Positions 1-5,329 of a stretch of DNA of 5,904 nt are shown here, one piece after another. The stretch comes from an uncultured Acetatifactor sp. (GTDB lineage Bacteria > Bacillota > Clostridia > Lachnospirales > Lachnospiraceae), in NCBI GenBank assembly GCA_910585805.1, contig CAJUFB010000155.1, positions 1 through 5,904 on the forward strand, in the 5' to 3' direction. Numbering within the stretch: the stretch's first letter is position 1; each line of letters opens with the position of its first letter. Below the pieces are notes generated by a model. The model had not been told where the DNA came from, did no database searches, and worked only from the letters and a program-made list of their open reading frames with translations. The translations under genes and the position numbers were made by a program.

Positions 1-2
1 AG

Positions 3-185
3 GAGTATATCATACCATTAAAAAACTTAAAAGTTATTTATTACCAATTCCTTAAGGCTAAGAGGCTTACCAAAAGCGATAGCCGGGCAAGAGAGTTTCT
101 TCTGTATGAAAAAGGTCAAATGCCGATTCCCGCTTGTAATTATCCGGAAAATATCATAAACTGTACACATAACAAAAAAGTATGA
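3..185 (+). CDS. C-terminal end of an unidentified protein (5' partial)
   Basis: A reading frame is open from the left edge of the window for 60 codons and stops at TGA 183-185. The encoded tail begins EYIIPLKNLK and ends INCTHNKKV. It looks protein-like, rich in Lys, Tyr and Ile, with a basic stretch (KAKRLTKSDSRAR) followed by FLLYEKGQMPIPACNYPENI. No start codon or family signature lies inside the window, and I do not recognise the family. The stretch is clearly more AT-rich than the genes that follow. The stop lies two bases before the Shine-Dalgarno sequence of the next gene, so the two are probably co-transcribed. The main alternative is a chance open frame in AT-rich intergenic DNA. 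Sixty stop-free codons in AT-rich DNA and the tight junction argue moderately for a real gene end. Confidence 0.5.
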   Translation, partial: EYIIPLKNLKVIYYQFLKAKRLTKSDSRAREFLLYEKGQMPIPACNYPENIINCTHNKKV

Positions 186-196
186 CGGAGGAGAAA

Positions 197-583
197 ATGG
201 GATTATTCGACATATTCAGAAAAAAGAAGCCGGATGACGGCACATATCATCGGGAAGCAGGCAGCAGTGCAGGGGATTATTACAATACCGGCGTTTCCTG
301 CGGAGATTACGGGGTATTCCGCATCACGGTTCAGGACGTATTTTCTATCACCGGGCGGGGGACTGTCATAACCGGACAGATTGAGTCCGGTTCCATTACC
401 GTGGGAGATACGGTGACGCTGCGGCGAAGGGACGGAAGTTCCAGGGAGGTAGTTGTGGCAGGCCTGGAAATGTTCAGGAAGATGCTGGACACCGCAAAAC
501 AGGGAGACAATGTGGGGCTGCTTTTGCGCGGGGTTGACAGGAATGAAGTGGAGAGGGGAGATGTGCTGGAGAAAGCCTGGTGA
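197..583 (+). CDS. Stand-alone EF-Tu domain II-like protein
   Basis: The 128-residue product consists of a basic N-terminal tail (MGLFDIFRKKKPDD, residues 1-14), a polar linker to about residue 38, and then a translation-factor domain II beta-barrel (about 40-127). Residues 47-60 (DVFSITGRGTVITG) match the signature of EF-Tu domain II. So does residues 91-122, with EMFRKMLD, GDN, LLLRGVDRNEVERGDV. The GTPase domain (P-loop, NKxD) and domain III are absent, so it cannot be an elongation factor. In EF-Tu this barrel contacts aminoacyl-tRNA and the ribosome; the role of a free copy is unknown. I chose ATG 197 because GGAGG (187-191) lies 5 nt before it. ATG 182 would overlap the upstream stop and place the Shine-Dalgarno inside the gene. 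Similar short barrel-only proteins with an N-terminal MGLFDxF-like tail are, to my recollection, seen in Clostridia. The domain call is firm; the function is not known. Confidence 0.85.
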   Translation: MGLFDIFRKKKPDDGTYHREAGSSAGDYYNTGVSCGDYGVFRITVQDVFSITGRGTVITGQIESGSITVGDTVTLRRRDGSSREVVVAGLEMFRKMLDTAKQGDNVGLLLRGVDRNEVERGDVLEKAW

Positions 584-590
584 CCGGGAC

Positions 591-968
591 GAGGATTACC
601 AATCAGATACCAACAGCCGGGCGGCTTTGGTGAGGAATTATGAAGGAACTGCTTCCCGGTATTGGACAATACTGGAAGGCATACAGAATTATCTGGGAGA
701 CAGTGTCCGGGGCATGACTTCGGAGGGCTGCCATCTGTAGCAGGAGAGGCTGTCAGACCGGGGGCTGCGCAACGACCGGCTCTCGGAAGTAAGAGGTGTC
801 TGCGTCTGCAGTGATGTGGTTGTAGTCTGTCTGGGTATGGATACCAGTCTGGAGAGCGAGGAGACGGAGCAGGGCAATACTTACGGAAGCGGGGATAAAT
901 CGGATCTGAAGCTGCCCGGGTTGCGGGAAGAAGTGCTGAAGGCTGCAACGAGGCTAAGAAGGCAGTAG
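591..968 (+). pseudogene. GH3 beta-glucosidase remnant (C-terminal domain fragment)
   Basis: One frame, from about 591 to the TAG at 966-968, reads as the first part of the GH3 C-terminal domain. The recognisable blocks are NSRAALVRNYEGTASRYWTI, LEGIQNYLGD, SEGCHL, NDRLSEVRGVC, SDVVVVCLGMD, and GNTYGSGDKSDLKLPGLREE, with VLKAA after it. In intact GH3 enzymes these follow the catalytic TIM-barrel domain and precede a KPVVVV-type strand. Here the barrel is missing upstream, because the EF-Tu-like gene ends at 583. The frame is interrupted by TAG at 738-740, where homologues usually have Tyr after EGCHL, and it ends at TAG 966-968 before the next strand. No start codon or ribosome site precedes it. 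It is therefore a non-functional relic of a cytoplasmic beta-glucosidase-type gene, probably left by a deletion that joined it to the EF-Tu-like gene. The family assignment rests on remembered motif patterns, not on a search. Confidence 0.8.
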
Positions 969-1239
969 TAGAAGCGGAAATGAGTCAGCAGTTTGAGACA
1001 AAATGTGTTTGCCTGTGCGATATGCAGGAAAACATCATTGAAGAGCCGCCCAATACACGTAAAAGATGGATTGCATGTTCAGGATAAAGCGATGCGGCTG
1101 TTATCAATGCAGTTTCATTCGTGCGGGGAAGCACAGGAAGAAATGTTAGATGCCTCCCCGCTGGAATGACAGATTCTATAATGTAAATCCAGACATGCCT
1201 TTGGGAAATCGGAAAAATGAATCCGCACAAAATTACAGC
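969..1239. other. Gene-free stretch with broken, unassigned coding remnants
   Basis: No complete gene is visible here. One plus frame is open up to TAA 1085-1087 and includes an ATG at 980 (MSQQFETKCVCLCDMQENII...). A second plus frame is open across the same stretch and ends at TGA 1167-1169 with HVQDKAMRLLSMQFHSC followed by GEAQEEMLDASPLE. Both have protein-like composition, which would fit one decayed gene that has suffered a frameshift. The segment AMRLLS...S..E....L loosely resembles the helical repeat of RecX proteins but lacks its usual arginines, so I do not assign it. There is no ribosome site before ATG 980. No convincing terminator for the minus-strand oxidoreductase gene ending at 1240 was found here. 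Confidence 0.4.
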
Positions 1240-2343
1240 TTACAGAATTCCTGCAACACCGTCCTCCGGCATTGCGCTTTTCCGTTCATAAGCACTTTCC
1301 AGTTTGATAACTTTCCCGTCCCGGCTGCTCTTCTCAAAGGCAGTCATGATTTCCAGCACATGGAGGGTCTGCTGGCTTCCGGCGCGCATGTCCCGGCCTT
1401 CCCGCAGAGCCTTTGCCATATCCGCCAGGCCAAGCCCGCGGCTGTTTTCCCTGTAATCGAAGGTCAGGGGAATTTCACGGAATATGCCGTCCTCAGGGCG
1501 CAGGAGCATGACAGGGCCTCCGAAGCCGTTGGGGTCGGGGACACGCAGCGTGCCCTTTGTGCCGTAGATTTCCAGGCTGGCAGAGTTGTCATAATACACG
1601 TCAAAGGTGGTGGTGATGGTGGCTACCGCTCCGTTTTCAAACTGCAGAATGCCGTTTACATGGGTGGGAACCTCTACCTTTACAGTCTGGCCGTAGTGAG
1701 GGCTGCTTGTGATGGTACGCGTGTCAAAGCTTTTGGATACAATGCCAGTGAGGCTGTCTGCCCGTCCCAGAAGGCTGACCAGAGCGGTCAAATAATAGGG
1801 ACCCATATCCATCATGGGGCCGCCGCCGTATTGATAATAAAATTCGGGAGCCGGATGCCAGCTTTCATGGCCGTGGCAAATCATTCTGGCGGAAGCGCCG
1901 ATGGGACGCCCGATAAAGCCGCTGTCGATAAGCTTGCGGCAGGTCTGGATGCCGGCACCCAGAAAGGTATCCGGCGCGCCGCCCAGCATCAGATTCTTTT
2001 CCTGAGCCAGCTTTACCAGTTCCCGTCCTTCTTCGTAGGTGGCGGCAAGGGGCTTTTCGCTGTAGACATGCTTGCCTGCCAGAAGAGCGGCTTTTGTGGT
2101 GTCGTAATGCTCAAAGGGTCTGGTGAGGTTCAGAATGATTTCAATTTCGGAATCCGCCAACATCTCTTCCATGGAGGAGTAGCCTTTGGCGATTTTGTAT
2201 TCTGTTCTGGCGGCTTCTACTTTTTCAGGGATGAGGTCGTAAACGCCGGCAACCTCCACATCCCGGAACAGCTCGGTCAGGTTTTTGAGATAGATGCCGC
2301 TGATGGCACCCAGTCCCAGAATGCCGATTCTTACTTTTTCCAT
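1240..2343 (-). CDS. Gfo/Idh/MocA family NAD(P)-dependent oxidoreductase
   Basis: This 367-residue protein has the usual length of the family. The N-terminal Rossmann domain (about 1-122) opens with VRIGILGLGAIS, giving the dinucleotide-binding GxGxxS at residues 10-15. It carries the hallmark EKP at 96-98 (YSEKPLA), whose Lys is the usual catalytic or substrate-orienting residue. The C-terminal alpha/beta domain (about 123-345) contains GGGPMMDMGPYY at 173-184. The Asp (179) and Gly (181) of the family's DxGxH motif are present, but Tyr replaces the common His, so the substrate pocket may differ from inositol dehydrogenase types. The enzyme is cytoplasmic and is expected to oxidise or reduce a hydroxyl of a sugar or glycoside using NAD(P). 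ATG 2343 is preceded by AAAGGAA about 8 nt upstream. It lies 201 bp downstream of the ThuA-family gene on the same strand and divergent from an AraC regulator. The exact substrate cannot be read from the sequence. Confidence 0.92.
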   Translation of the reverse strand: MEKVRIGILGLGAISGIYLKNLTELFRDVEVAGVYDLIPEKVEAARTEYKIAKGYSSMEEMLADSEIEIILNLTRPFEHYDTTKAALLAGKHVYSEKPLAATYEEGRELVKLAQEKNLMLGGAPDTFLGAGIQTCRKLIDSGFIGRPIGASARMICHGHESWHPAPEFYYQYGGGPMMDMGPYYLTALVSLLGRADSLTGIVSKSFDTRTITSSPHYGQTVKVEVPTHVNGILQFENGAVATITTTFDVYYDNSASLEIYGTKGTLRVPDPNGFGGPVMLLRPEDGIFREIPLTFDYRENSRGLGLADMAKALREGRDMRAGSQQTLHVLEIMTAFEKSSRDGKVIKLESAYERKSAMPEDGVAGIL

Positions 2344-2544
2344 AGCTGTATTCCTTTCATGTAAATTTTGTGTTTTCTTTCTTCAGATTTGATGTGTTTC
2401 AAAGGTTTTCATGGTGTTTCTTTCGTCGGAAAATAACCGCTGCAACTTATTCAGGCAAAAACCGAGAAATACAATAAAACGCAGTCTTCATACCAGTGCC
2501 CTTTTGCGTTCGGATTGCCATCATGTTTGGAACACATCCCAAGT
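2344..2544 (-). other. Spacer between the thuA-like and oxidoreductase genes
   Basis: This 201-bp gap is long for an operon. On the minus strand, just after the ThuA-family stop, TTGGGA-TGTG-TTCCAA can form a 6-bp stem with one G-U pair (about 2526-2541), but it has no T tract and is not a convincing terminator. A weak promoter-like pair, TTGCCT-17-TATTTT, lies further downstream; each box matches consensus at 4 of 6 positions. The rest is A-rich on the message strand leading into the ribosome site. Co-transcription with a processing or attenuation spacer, or a weak internal promoter, are both possible. Confidence 0.3.
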
Positions 2545-3261
2545 TCAGCTTTCAAATTTTCCGGTGGTAAGCCCGTGTTCCTGAGCATACTGCTTTCCCT
2601 GAGCCGCCCAGAGCATTCCGCGCTCCATTAATTCCTGCGCCTGGGGATATTTCTCAAAAACATCATCGTGATGCCCCAGTGAATTGTAGAATACCCGGCC
2701 GTTGCCCCAGTATTTTGTCCATGCCACCGGCATATCCACCGGTTTGTTGGACATATGGTAATAAGGAAAGACAGGAAAACGGGTGGTTGCCAGCACTTCC
2801 ACCGCCGGGTCCACATGCAGATAGTACTGCTCGCTGCATACCTCGAAATCTTCCAGGCCTTCAACGATAGGGCTGGAACCGCGGCGGATATTTACCTGAT
2901 ACCGGATGCCGTCTCCGCCGGGGTGGCTGACCCACTGGCCGCCGGTCATAAACTGCCATTCCGTGTCGTCCCGGAATGAGTCGCACATGCCTCCGTGACA
3001 GCCTGCCAGCCCGCAGCCGGAGGCTACTGCCTTTGAAATGTTTTCTCTGGCTTTCGGCTCGATGCTGCCCATGGTCCAACAGGGAATGATCAGGTCCATC
3101 TCCATCAGGTGGGCTTCGTCCAACAGGATTTCCTGGTCAGAGTGGACTTCACAGGAGTACCCGTGCTTTCTCATGATTTCCGCAAATCTGGCGGCTACAA
3201 GCGCGGGTTCATGGCCGTCCCAGCCGCCCTGGAAAATCAGTACTTTCTTTTCGGTGTTCAT
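2545..3261 (-). CDS. ThuA-like domain protein (trehalose utilisation family)
   Basis: The 238-residue protein fits a single ThuA domain (class I glutamine-amidotransferase-like fold) along its whole length. It starts VLIFQGGWDGHEP (7-19), typical of the family's first strand and loop. It continues with LIIPCWTMGSIEP (57-69), GCGLAGCHGG (82-91, the elbow where amidotransferases hold the nucleophile), EDFEVCSEQYYLHVDP (137-152) and PVAWTKYWGNGRVFYNSLGH followed by HDDVF (178-202). No signal peptide is present, so it should be cytoplasmic. ThuA was named for trehalose use in rhizobia, where it works beside a Gfo/Idh/MocA dehydrogenase; the same pairing is seen here, suggesting handling of a keto-sugar or keto-glycoside. 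ATG 3261 was chosen because AGAGAGG lies 7 nt before it and homology begins there. The frame stays open upstream to ATG 3492, but those 77 codons lack family features. The exact reaction is not established. Confidence 0.9.
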   Translation of the reverse strand: MNTEKKVLIFQGGWDGHEPALVAARFAEIMRKHGYSCEVHSDQEILLDEAHLMEMDLIIPCWTMGSIEPKARENISKAVASGCGLAGCHGGMCDSFRDDTEWQFMTGGQWVSHPGGDGIRYQVNIRRGSSPIVEGLEDFEVCSEQYYLHVDPAVEVLATTRFPVFPYYHMSNKPVDMPVAWTKYWGNGRVFYNSLGHHDDVFEKYPQAQELMERGMLWAAQGKQYAQEHGLTTGKFES

Positions 3262-3526
3262 TGCGATACCTCTCTTTCTTTCCGGAATTTCTGCAGCCTG
3301 TGAACCGGCGCGCTGTGTTTGTACGTAACTTGTGCAGGCGGCTGTGTTTCGGCGAGGCGGGAAACGGTGTTTTCCGGGCCGTGTCAACACTCTTTTCGCC
3401 TGTCTCCGTGTCTTTTGCAGCAGGAATGTATTTGTTCCGTATGACTCCGGGAACACTGTGTACAGCCAACACGTAAAGTGTTGGACAAACATGGCGTCGG
3501 TATCCGGATAAAATTTCGCTTCAGGT
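3262..3526 (-). other. Long 5' leader of the thuA-like transcript, with a hairpin
   Basis: If transcription starts at the extended -10 element at 3533-3541, the mRNA has a leader of about 265 nt before ATG 3261. It contains a perfect 7-bp inverted repeat, CCAACAC (3466-3472) and GTGTTGG (3478-3484), with a 5-nt loop. The hairpin has no following T tract, so it is not a terminator, and it also reads as a possible operator. No known riboswitch class is recognisable. The leader is open in the frame of the thuA-like gene, but its translation (Arg-, Thr- and Pro-rich) looks like a non-coding read-through. Confidence 0.35.
3466..3484. repeat. Perfect 7-bp inverted repeat in the leader
   Basis: CCAACAC and GTGTTGG flank the 5-base spacer GTAAA. 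The element lies about 40 bp downstream of the predicted transcription start of the minus-strand operon. As DNA it could be a dimeric operator; as RNA a short stem-loop near the 5' end that stabilises the message. Neither can be decided from sequence alone. Confidence 0.5.
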
Positions 3527-3527
3527 A

Positions 3528-3557
3528 TTTACATTATAGCATTGGCGGTATTATAAT
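3528..3557 (+). promoter_or_regulatory. Sigma-A-type promoter of the AraC-family regulator gene
   Basis: TTTACA (3528-3533) and TATAAT (3552-3557) are separated by 18 bp, giving 5 of 6 and 6 of 6 matches to consensus. The expected start near 3564 leaves a leader of about 50 nt before ATG 3614. Its position shows that the upstream TTG at 3560 cannot sensibly be the translation start. Confidence 0.7.
3533..3541 (-). promoter_or_regulatory. Extended -10 promoter for the thuA-like / oxidoreductase genes
   Basis: Read on the minus strand this is TGCTATAAT, a consensus -10 hexamer with the TG extension. No good -35 hexamer lies 16-19 bp upstream (candidates AATCAT and CAATCA). That is typical of a promoter relying on an activator. 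It overlaps the -35 box of the divergent regulator promoter, so the two promoters may compete for RNA polymerase. Confidence 0.5.
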
Positions 3558-3561
3558 GATT

Positions 3562-3588
3562 GCCAAATCAAAGGAACTATTCGCCAAA
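3562..3588. promoter_or_regulatory. Candidate AraC-family operator: GCCAAA direct repeats 21 bp apart
   Basis: GCCAAA occurs at 3562-3567 and 3583-3588, exactly 21 bp apart, about two helical turns. AraC-family proteins commonly bind such direct half-sites with their two HTH motifs. An inverted partial copy, TTGGC, lies at 3542-3546. The pair sits at and just upstream of the -35 region of the minus-strand promoter, as expected for activation. It also covers the transcription start and leader of the regulator's own promoter, as expected for autorepression. The assignment is an inference from position and spacing. Confidence 0.45.
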
Positions 3589-3613
3589 AATTGCTCTCAG
3601 GAGAGGTTCAGGT

Positions 3614-4576
3614 ATGAAGCTGTTTTATGAAAGCAAGGACTATTCAGTACAGTCCTTTGAAGCGGTTCACATGGGGTTTCCGGAGCATCTGCATGATCAT
3701 GTGGAGATATTGCTTGTCATGGAAGGCAGCATTGTAGTACGGATTATGGATAAAAGCCGGGAACTGGGGGCGGGAGACTGTGCCGTGATTTTTCCGCAGC
3801 AGATTCACAGCTATCATACGCCTTCGGAAAGCCGGGCCAGGCTGTTTATTTTTGATGATGCCCTCACGGGCAGATATCTGCATGCTGTCCGGAAATACAG
3901 TCCGGCACAGCCTTTTCTGAGCGCCGGGGAATTGCCGGAGGACGGAGTGCTGGCCCTGGACAGATTGTATGGCCTTTCCAGTTCGAAACGGGAGAGGCAG
4001 GCAGAGCGCTTCACGGGTGCGGGTAATTCTGCTGTTGACGAAAGCCCCGCCATTGATGAAAATACTGGTACCAATTCCGCTGTTCCGGGGGCTGCCGCCG
4101 TCCTGGCAGTTTCATCCGCCGGAAAAACGGCGGGGACACAGGAAGTGCCGACCCTGAGCGTGGAAGAGTTGTGCGCAGCATGGATACAGGTATTGTTTGC
4201 GCTGATATGGCATCGGCTGTCGCCCGAAAAACGGAGCAAGTCAGAGGGGATGGAACTGACCTGTCAGGTAGTGCAATATGTCATGGAGCATTTTCAGGAG
4301 CCTCTGACCCTGGAGATACTGGCACGGGAGCTGCATGTGAATAAATATTATATTTCCCATATTTTTTCCGACAGGCTGCATATTCATTTCCGGAGGTACC
4401 TGAATCATATCCGGCTGGAATATGCCATGGAACTGATGAAAGCGGAAGATACCCCGCTGATTGATATCTGTGTGGAAGCAGGGTTTAACAGCCAGCGCAG
4501 CTTTAACCGGGCATTTATGGAAATCATGGGGATGACACCCATGGAGTATCGGAAGGCAGTGGCCGGAAAGAAGTGA
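3614..4576 (+). CDS. AraC-family transcriptional regulator with N-terminal cupin
   Basis: The 320-residue regulator has two recognisable parts. The N-terminal cupin-type sensing domain (about 15-95) has the PEHLHDHVEILLVMEG pattern at 23-38, typical of AraC-type sugar sensors, and GAGDCAVIFPQQIHSY at 52-67. The C-terminal AraC DNA-binding domain (about 215-316) has a first HTH around LTLEILARELHVNKYYISHI (231-250). The second HTH ends in the family signature GFNSQRSFNRAFMEIMGMTP (290-309), followed by MEYR. Between them, residues about 122-182 form an Ala/Ser/Gly/Thr-rich low-complexity insert not usual in the family, making the protein longer than the common 270-300 residues. ATG 3614 is supported by AGGAGAGG at 3599-3606, 7 nt upstream. 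It is divergent from the ThuA/oxidoreductase genes and probably activates them when its sugar ligand is bound, while limiting its own expression. The ligand is unknown. Confidence 0.93.
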   Translation: MKLFYESKDYSVQSFEAVHMGFPEHLHDHVEILLVMEGSIVVRIMDKSRELGAGDCAVIFPQQIHSYHTPSESRARLFIFDDALTGRYLHAVRKYSPAQPFLSAGELPEDGVLALDRLYGLSSSKRERQAERFTGAGNSAVDESPAIDENTGTNSAVPGAAAVLAVSSAGKTAGTQEVPTLSVEELCAAWIQVLFALIWHRLSPEKRSKSEGMELTCQVVQYVMEHFQEPLTLEILARELHVNKYYISHIFSDRLHIHFRRYLNHIRLEYAMELMKAEDTPLIDICVEAGFNSQRSFNRAFMEIMGMTPMEYRKAVAGKK

Positions 4577-4631
4577 TTTCCGGGGGAGGCTTAGGGAGAC
4601 AGGCTCTCGAAATTTCAGGCAGCAAAATCAG

Positions 4632-4663
4632 GTTTTATGTCAGGAGGGTACCCGTGGCATAAA
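4632..4663. repeat. Inverted repeat TTTATG...CATAAA between regulator and kinase genes
   Basis: TTTATG (4632-4637) and CATAAA (4658-4663) are perfect complements around a 20-base centre that holds the palindrome GGGTACCC. A folded stem would be AT-rich and has no T tract, so it is not a good terminator. No clear promoter for the kinase-like gene is visible in the 121-bp gap (4577-4697), so read-through from the regulator is possible. The element may be an operator or may be fortuitous. Confidence 0.3.
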
Positions 4664-4697
4664 GCAAATCACAATCGGAAGTGAAGGGGTGGCGGTT

Positions 4698-5234
4698 ATG
4701 GACAGAAAAATGACTGTAAACGGAAGAGAATATGAAGTAGTTAAGCTGTTGGGAAAGGGGAAAGGCGGATATTCCTACCTGGCCCGCGATGGCAGAAAAG
4801 AATACGTTTTGAAGCAAATACATCACGAACCATGCGATTATTATCAGTTTGGAAATAAGATTGAGGCGGAAGTAAACGATTATAACCGGCTAAAGGCAAT
4901 CGGAATCAAAATTCCTGTCATGCTTGATGTGGACAGGGAAAAAGAGCGTATTCTGAAGGAGTATATTGACGGCGATACAATCTACGAATTGGTTTTGCAG
5001 GACAGGATGAAAGCTGCCTACATGGACCAGTTACATCATATGTGCGAATTGCTGTATGCGGCTCATACGAATATAGATTACTTTCCGACGAATTTTGTCG
5101 TGCAGAATGAAGAAGTCTATTATATTGATTTCGAATGTAACGATTATATGGATGAATGGAATTTCGAAAACTGGGGTGTCAAGTATTGGTCAAAAACGCC
5201 TGAATTTATACGCATGGCCGAAAATAATTGCTGA
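4698..5234 (+). CDS. Small protein-kinase-fold protein, orphan
   Basis: The 178-residue product has a minimal kinase-like layout. It shows a glycine-rich loop LLGKGKGGYSYLA (17-29), an ATP-anchoring Lys in YVLKQI (Lys39), candidate C-helix glutamates at 56 and 58, a hinge-like ILKEYIDGDTIYE (85-97), a catalytic-loop-like NIDYFPTNFV (125-134) and a metal-binding YYIDFE (141-146). The catalytic Asp127, Asn132 and Asp144 are all present. The usual HxD is NxD and the usual DFG is DFE, which points to the small-molecule (APH) or Bud32/RIO side of the superfamily rather than classical Hanks kinases. It is shorter than a standard kinase, with almost no C-lobe after the DFE; no membrane segment or sensor domain is present. 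ATG 4698 follows AAGGGG (4684-4689) at a spacing of 8 nt; GTG 4689 is an in-frame alternative but would overlap this site. It lies 121 bp after the regulator and ends 54 bp before a terminator. The substrate is unknown. Confidence 0.75.
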   Translation: MDRKMTVNGREYEVVKLLGKGKGGYSYLARDGRKEYVLKQIHHEPCDYYQFGNKIEAEVNDYNRLKAIGIKIPVMLDVDREKERILKEYIDGDTIYELVLQDRMKAAYMDQLHHMCELLYAAHTNIDYFPTNFVVQNEEVYYIDFECNDYMDEWNFENWGVKYWSKTPEFIRMAENNC

Positions 5235-5288
5235 CCTGAATGGGTTTTTGGAGATATATGTGGATTGAAGGGCATTGGCAGCAGGTGA

Positions 5289-5329
5289 GGATTTGCTGCA
5301 GTCGGTTCGGCTGCAGCGGATCCTTTTTT
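5289..5329 (+). terminator. Rho-independent terminator after the kinase-like gene
   Basis: GGATTTGCTGCAG (5289-5301) pairs with CTGCAGCGGATCC (5311-5323) over 13 positions, two of them G-U, around a 9-base loop. The stem is followed directly by six T residues (5324-5329). It lies 54 bp after the stop of the kinase-like gene. The reverse strand has no T tract, so it acts in the plus direction. Confidence 0.9.

Noticed and set aside
738..740. In-frame TAG as recoding (pyrrolysine or suppression) in the GH3 fragment
   Set aside because: The fragment lacks its catalytic domain, start and C-terminal remainder, so a simple nonsense mutation in a relic is sufficient.
1150..2364. Long open plus-strand frame (404 codons) opposite the oxidoreductase gene
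   Set aside because: It is exactly antisense to a gene with full Gfo/Idh/MocA motifs. Its translation shows no family features, and no ribosome site precedes it, so it is a codon-bias shadow.
2443..2518. A 24-codon minus-strand ORF in the spacer between the two enzyme genes
   Set aside because: It has no ribosome site and no recognisable features; such short frames are expected by chance.
3262..3492. 77-codon N-terminal extension of the ThuA-like protein
   Set aside because: The ThuA domain begins at ATG 3261, which has its own AGAGAGG. The extension is Arg/Thr/Pro-rich and unlike a domain or signal peptide.
3560..3613. TTG start for the AraC-family regulator
   Set aside because: It overlaps the predicted transcription start, lacks a ribosome site, and the cupin domain begins after ATG 3614, which has AGGAGAGG at ideal distance.
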